Source: Caldilinea sp. (GTDB lineage Bacteria; Chloroflexota; Anaerolineae; Caldilineales; Caldilineaceae). Taken from it: a stretch of DNA of 6,248 nucleotides. Shown here in pieces: positions 4,888 to 6,248 of this stretch. Made by a program: the position numbers and the translations under genes. Location: NCBI GenBank assembly GCA_026389955.1, contig JAPLGY010000069.1:1-6248 (forward strand), read 5' to 3'. Positions within the stretch are counted from its first letter, which is position 1, and each line of letters opens with the position of its first letter. Below the pieces are notes generated by a model. It saw only the letters and a program-made list of their open reading frames with translations, was not told the origin of the DNA and made no database searches.

Positions 4888-6087
4888 TTACGGCTGCTGC
4901 ATCATCGACTCAGCAGGCACGACCAGGGCGTCTGCCGGCGCTTCGATCTCCTGCGGCTCGTTGAGCGCAGAGTTGATCACCTCCGCCAAAATGTCGACCG
5001 CAGCGGCATCTGTGCTGCCCATCTCTGGGGGCAACGCACCGCTCATCGCCGCCATCTGCAGCAGACCGGCGAGATCCCAGTTGAAGCTGTTGCTCTGCGC
5101 AAGCACATAGCTGGGCTCCTCAATGCCAACTGCAGTCACGCTCTCAGCACTCAGACCCTGGAAGAGGACAGGACCCATCATGCCCACCATCGCCAGTGCC
5201 TGGTCGATATCGGCGGCGCTGGGCGCACCCTCCCCCAACGCCCCAGAGGCCGCCAGGCTCTTGACAAGCTCGACAAATTCTGGGCTGCTGATCAGGCTGG
5301 CAATGTCCAGCGTGGTCACAAAAGTGGCCGCATCTGTCCCATCCAAGTCGATATCTTCGCCACGCTCAATGCTCATGAAGGGCTCGAAAGCACCCGGATT
5401 GCTGAGCAACGCCACCCCTGCCAGCGCACCTGCTGTGGCAGCATCTCCCGCCCCACCATCCGCCTGGGCAGCAAAGTCAGCCAGAAGCCCCTGTTCCGCT
5501 GCAGCAGCCAGCACAGGGCCAAACTCAAAACCGATCCAACCGGTCAGATCCTGCATCCCATCCAGCAGCGGAGCAATCTCGGTGACATCCACATACAGGA
5601 CACCCTCTTGGAGCACCAAGGGCACACTGAGTTCAGCCGGAATGGCGTAGCCAGTGTCTGCAGAGAGGACACCCGCCAGTGTCTCGCCGAGGCTGGCGGA
5701 GATCTCCATGTCGAACGACCAGCCATTGTAGAGGTCCACGATGGCCTCCGGAGATTCGACCAGGACATTCGTCAAATCTTCCTGGGTCTGAAGCCCGGCC
5801 AGCGCAGACATCGCAGCCTGGGCAGACTCCCCATAGCTGAAGGCACCGTCCACACCGACCGCGACCGAGGTGTCTGGCAGGCCAGGAATGCCCGACAGAT
5901 CCACACTGTAGATGGCAGACGCCTGATACGACGAAACACTCTGCAGGTTGACAGCGGCTGTCGTCAACAACGCACAGTCAGCCTCTTCCAGATCGCCACA
6001 GAACAATGCCTCCTGTGCCAGCGCCGTGCTGAAGGAAGCCAACAACAAAATGAGCACCAATGCCAAAGAAGCCAATTTTGAACGCAT
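4888..6087 (-). CDS. Very acidic secreted protein of unknown function
   Basis: I do not recognise a named family. The 399-residue product begins MRSKLASLALVLILLLAS, a typical Sec signal peptide with a signal peptidase I site at A-L-A (22-24) before Gln25; there is no lipobox. The mature chain has one cysteine pair near its N-terminus (Cys30 and Cys38 in FCGDLEEADC), likely a disulfide. It contains about 55 Asp/Glu but only one Arg and one Lys, so its pI must be very low. Alternating beta-type segments (YQASAIYSVDLSG, GVLYVDVTEI, ATFVTTLDIASLI) with helical Ala/Leu-rich stretches faintly recall LolA/LppX-type lipid-carrier folds, but this is a guess. There is no C-terminal anchor, so it is probably free outside the membrane or periplasmic. 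The ATG is supported by AAAGGGG nine bases upstream. It converges on the lipoprotein gene with a shared terminator hairpin. That it is a real gene is secure; function is open. Confidence 0.85.
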   Translation of the reverse strand: MRSKLASLALVLILLLASFSTALAQEALFCGDLEEADCALLTTAAVNLQSVSSYQASAIYSVDLSGIPGLPDTSVAVGVDGAFSYGESAQAAMSALAGLQTQEDLTNVLVESPEAIVDLYNGWSFDMEISASLGETLAGVLSADTGYAIPAELSVPLVLQEGVLYVDVTEIAPLLDGMQDLTGWIGFEFGPVLAAAAEQGLLADFAAQADGGAGDAATAGALAGVALLSNPGAFEPFMSIERGEDIDLDGTDAATFVTTLDIASLISSPEFVELVKSLAASGALGEGAPSAADIDQALAMVGMMGPVLFQGLSAESVTAVGIEEPSYVLAQSNSFNWDLAGLLQMAAMSGALPPEMGSTDAAAVDILAEVINSALNEPQEIEAPADALVVPAESMMQQP

Positions 6088-6096
6088 GCCTCAAAA

Positions 6097-6103
6097 CCCC
6101 TTT
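6097..6103 (-). promoter_or_regulatory. Ribosome binding site of the acidic secreted protein gene
   Basis: On the minus strand AAAGGGG lies nine bases before the ATG at 6087. A GAGG only one base from the ATG is too close to work. This supports the annotated start, which also gives a clean signal peptide. Confidence 0.5.
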
Positions 6104-6109
6104 CAAAAC

Positions 6110-6134
6110 GATTTGTGTGTAGAAAATGCAAATC
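6110..6134. promoter_or_regulatory. Spaced inverted repeat GATTTG-N13-CAAATC
   Basis: Perfect 6-base arms at 6110-6115 and 6129-6134, in the predicted leader of the acidic secreted protein gene. Possible regulator-binding site or leader hairpin; arms are short, so chance is a real alternative. Confidence 0.22.
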
Positions 6135-6174
6135 AACTGGTTGCGCGAACCGCCTGCGACTGAAGTCCCCATCT

Positions 6175-6203
6175 ACAATACCATACCTTCACAATTTCGT
6201 AAA
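6175..6203 (-). promoter_or_regulatory. Weak promoter candidate for the acidic secreted protein gene
   Basis: Read on the minus strand, TTTACG (6198-6203) and TATTGT (6175-6180) each match sigma-70 boxes at four of six positions with a 17-base spacer. The leader would be about 80 bases. The same site read on the plus strand contains TACAAT (6174-6179), which could instead serve a gene to the right of the window. Apart from these elements I see no gene in 6088-6248. Confidence 0.22.
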
Positions 6204-6248
6204 CTAGAAGCAGGTGCTTGTTGCGCGCAGGACAGAGAGCTATTGGCC

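Noticed and set aside
4846..6081. Long plus-strand open frame (411 codons) opposite the acidic secreted protein gene
   Set aside because: It is slightly longer than the minus-strand gene, but its product is rich in Arg, His, Gln and Cys without domain pattern, it starts inside the terminator hairpin, and it has no ribosome binding site. The minus-strand frame has a clean signal peptide and a ribosome binding site.

Overview
The window looks like chromosomal DNA from a GC-rich bacterium, most likely a Chloroflexota member near Caldilineae/Anaerolineae. This is inferred from one protein ending in a YLPVV-type tail, which I recall from many secreted Chloroflexota proteins, plus the mix of SdrD_B-like repeats, a META-domain lipoprotein and an RNA helicase. 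No rRNA or other taxonomic marker is present, so the assignment is tentative.

Layout: (1) positions 1-2190, plus strand, hold the 3' part of a large secreted or surface protein made of about seven SdrD_B/Cna_B-like beta-sandwich repeats; its start lies left of the window. (2) 2191-2437 is a gap with a perfect 21-bp hairpin (probable transcription end of gene 1), then a possible promoter and a small inverted repeat. (3) 2438-3880, plus strand, encodes a DEAD-box RNA helicase with all core motifs, probably started at a TTG codon. (4) 3881-3987 is a short spacer with a small inverted repeat, a -10-like box and a strong ribosome binding site. (5) 3988-4833, plus strand, encodes a lipoprotein with two tandem META (HslJ-like) domains. 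(6) 4834-4887 lies between convergent genes and holds a perfect 17-bp hairpin that can serve both strands. (7) 4888-6087, minus strand, encodes a very acidic exported protein of unknown function. (8) 6088-6248 is its upstream region, with a ribosome binding site, a spaced inverted repeat and a weak promoter candidate.

Three of the four proteins are predicted to leave the cytoplasm (surface repeat protein, lipoprotein, acidic secreted protein). The helicase between them is a cytoplasmic housekeeping or stress-type RNA remodeller. Spacing and hairpins suggest four separate transcription units rather than one operon. I see no tRNA, rRNA, CRISPR array, insertion sequence or integrase, and no convincing undescribed multi-gene system. 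The more unusual points are the graded decay of the calcium-type motif along the repeat protein, the two long perfect hairpins without a U-tract, and the extreme charge of the minus-strand protein.
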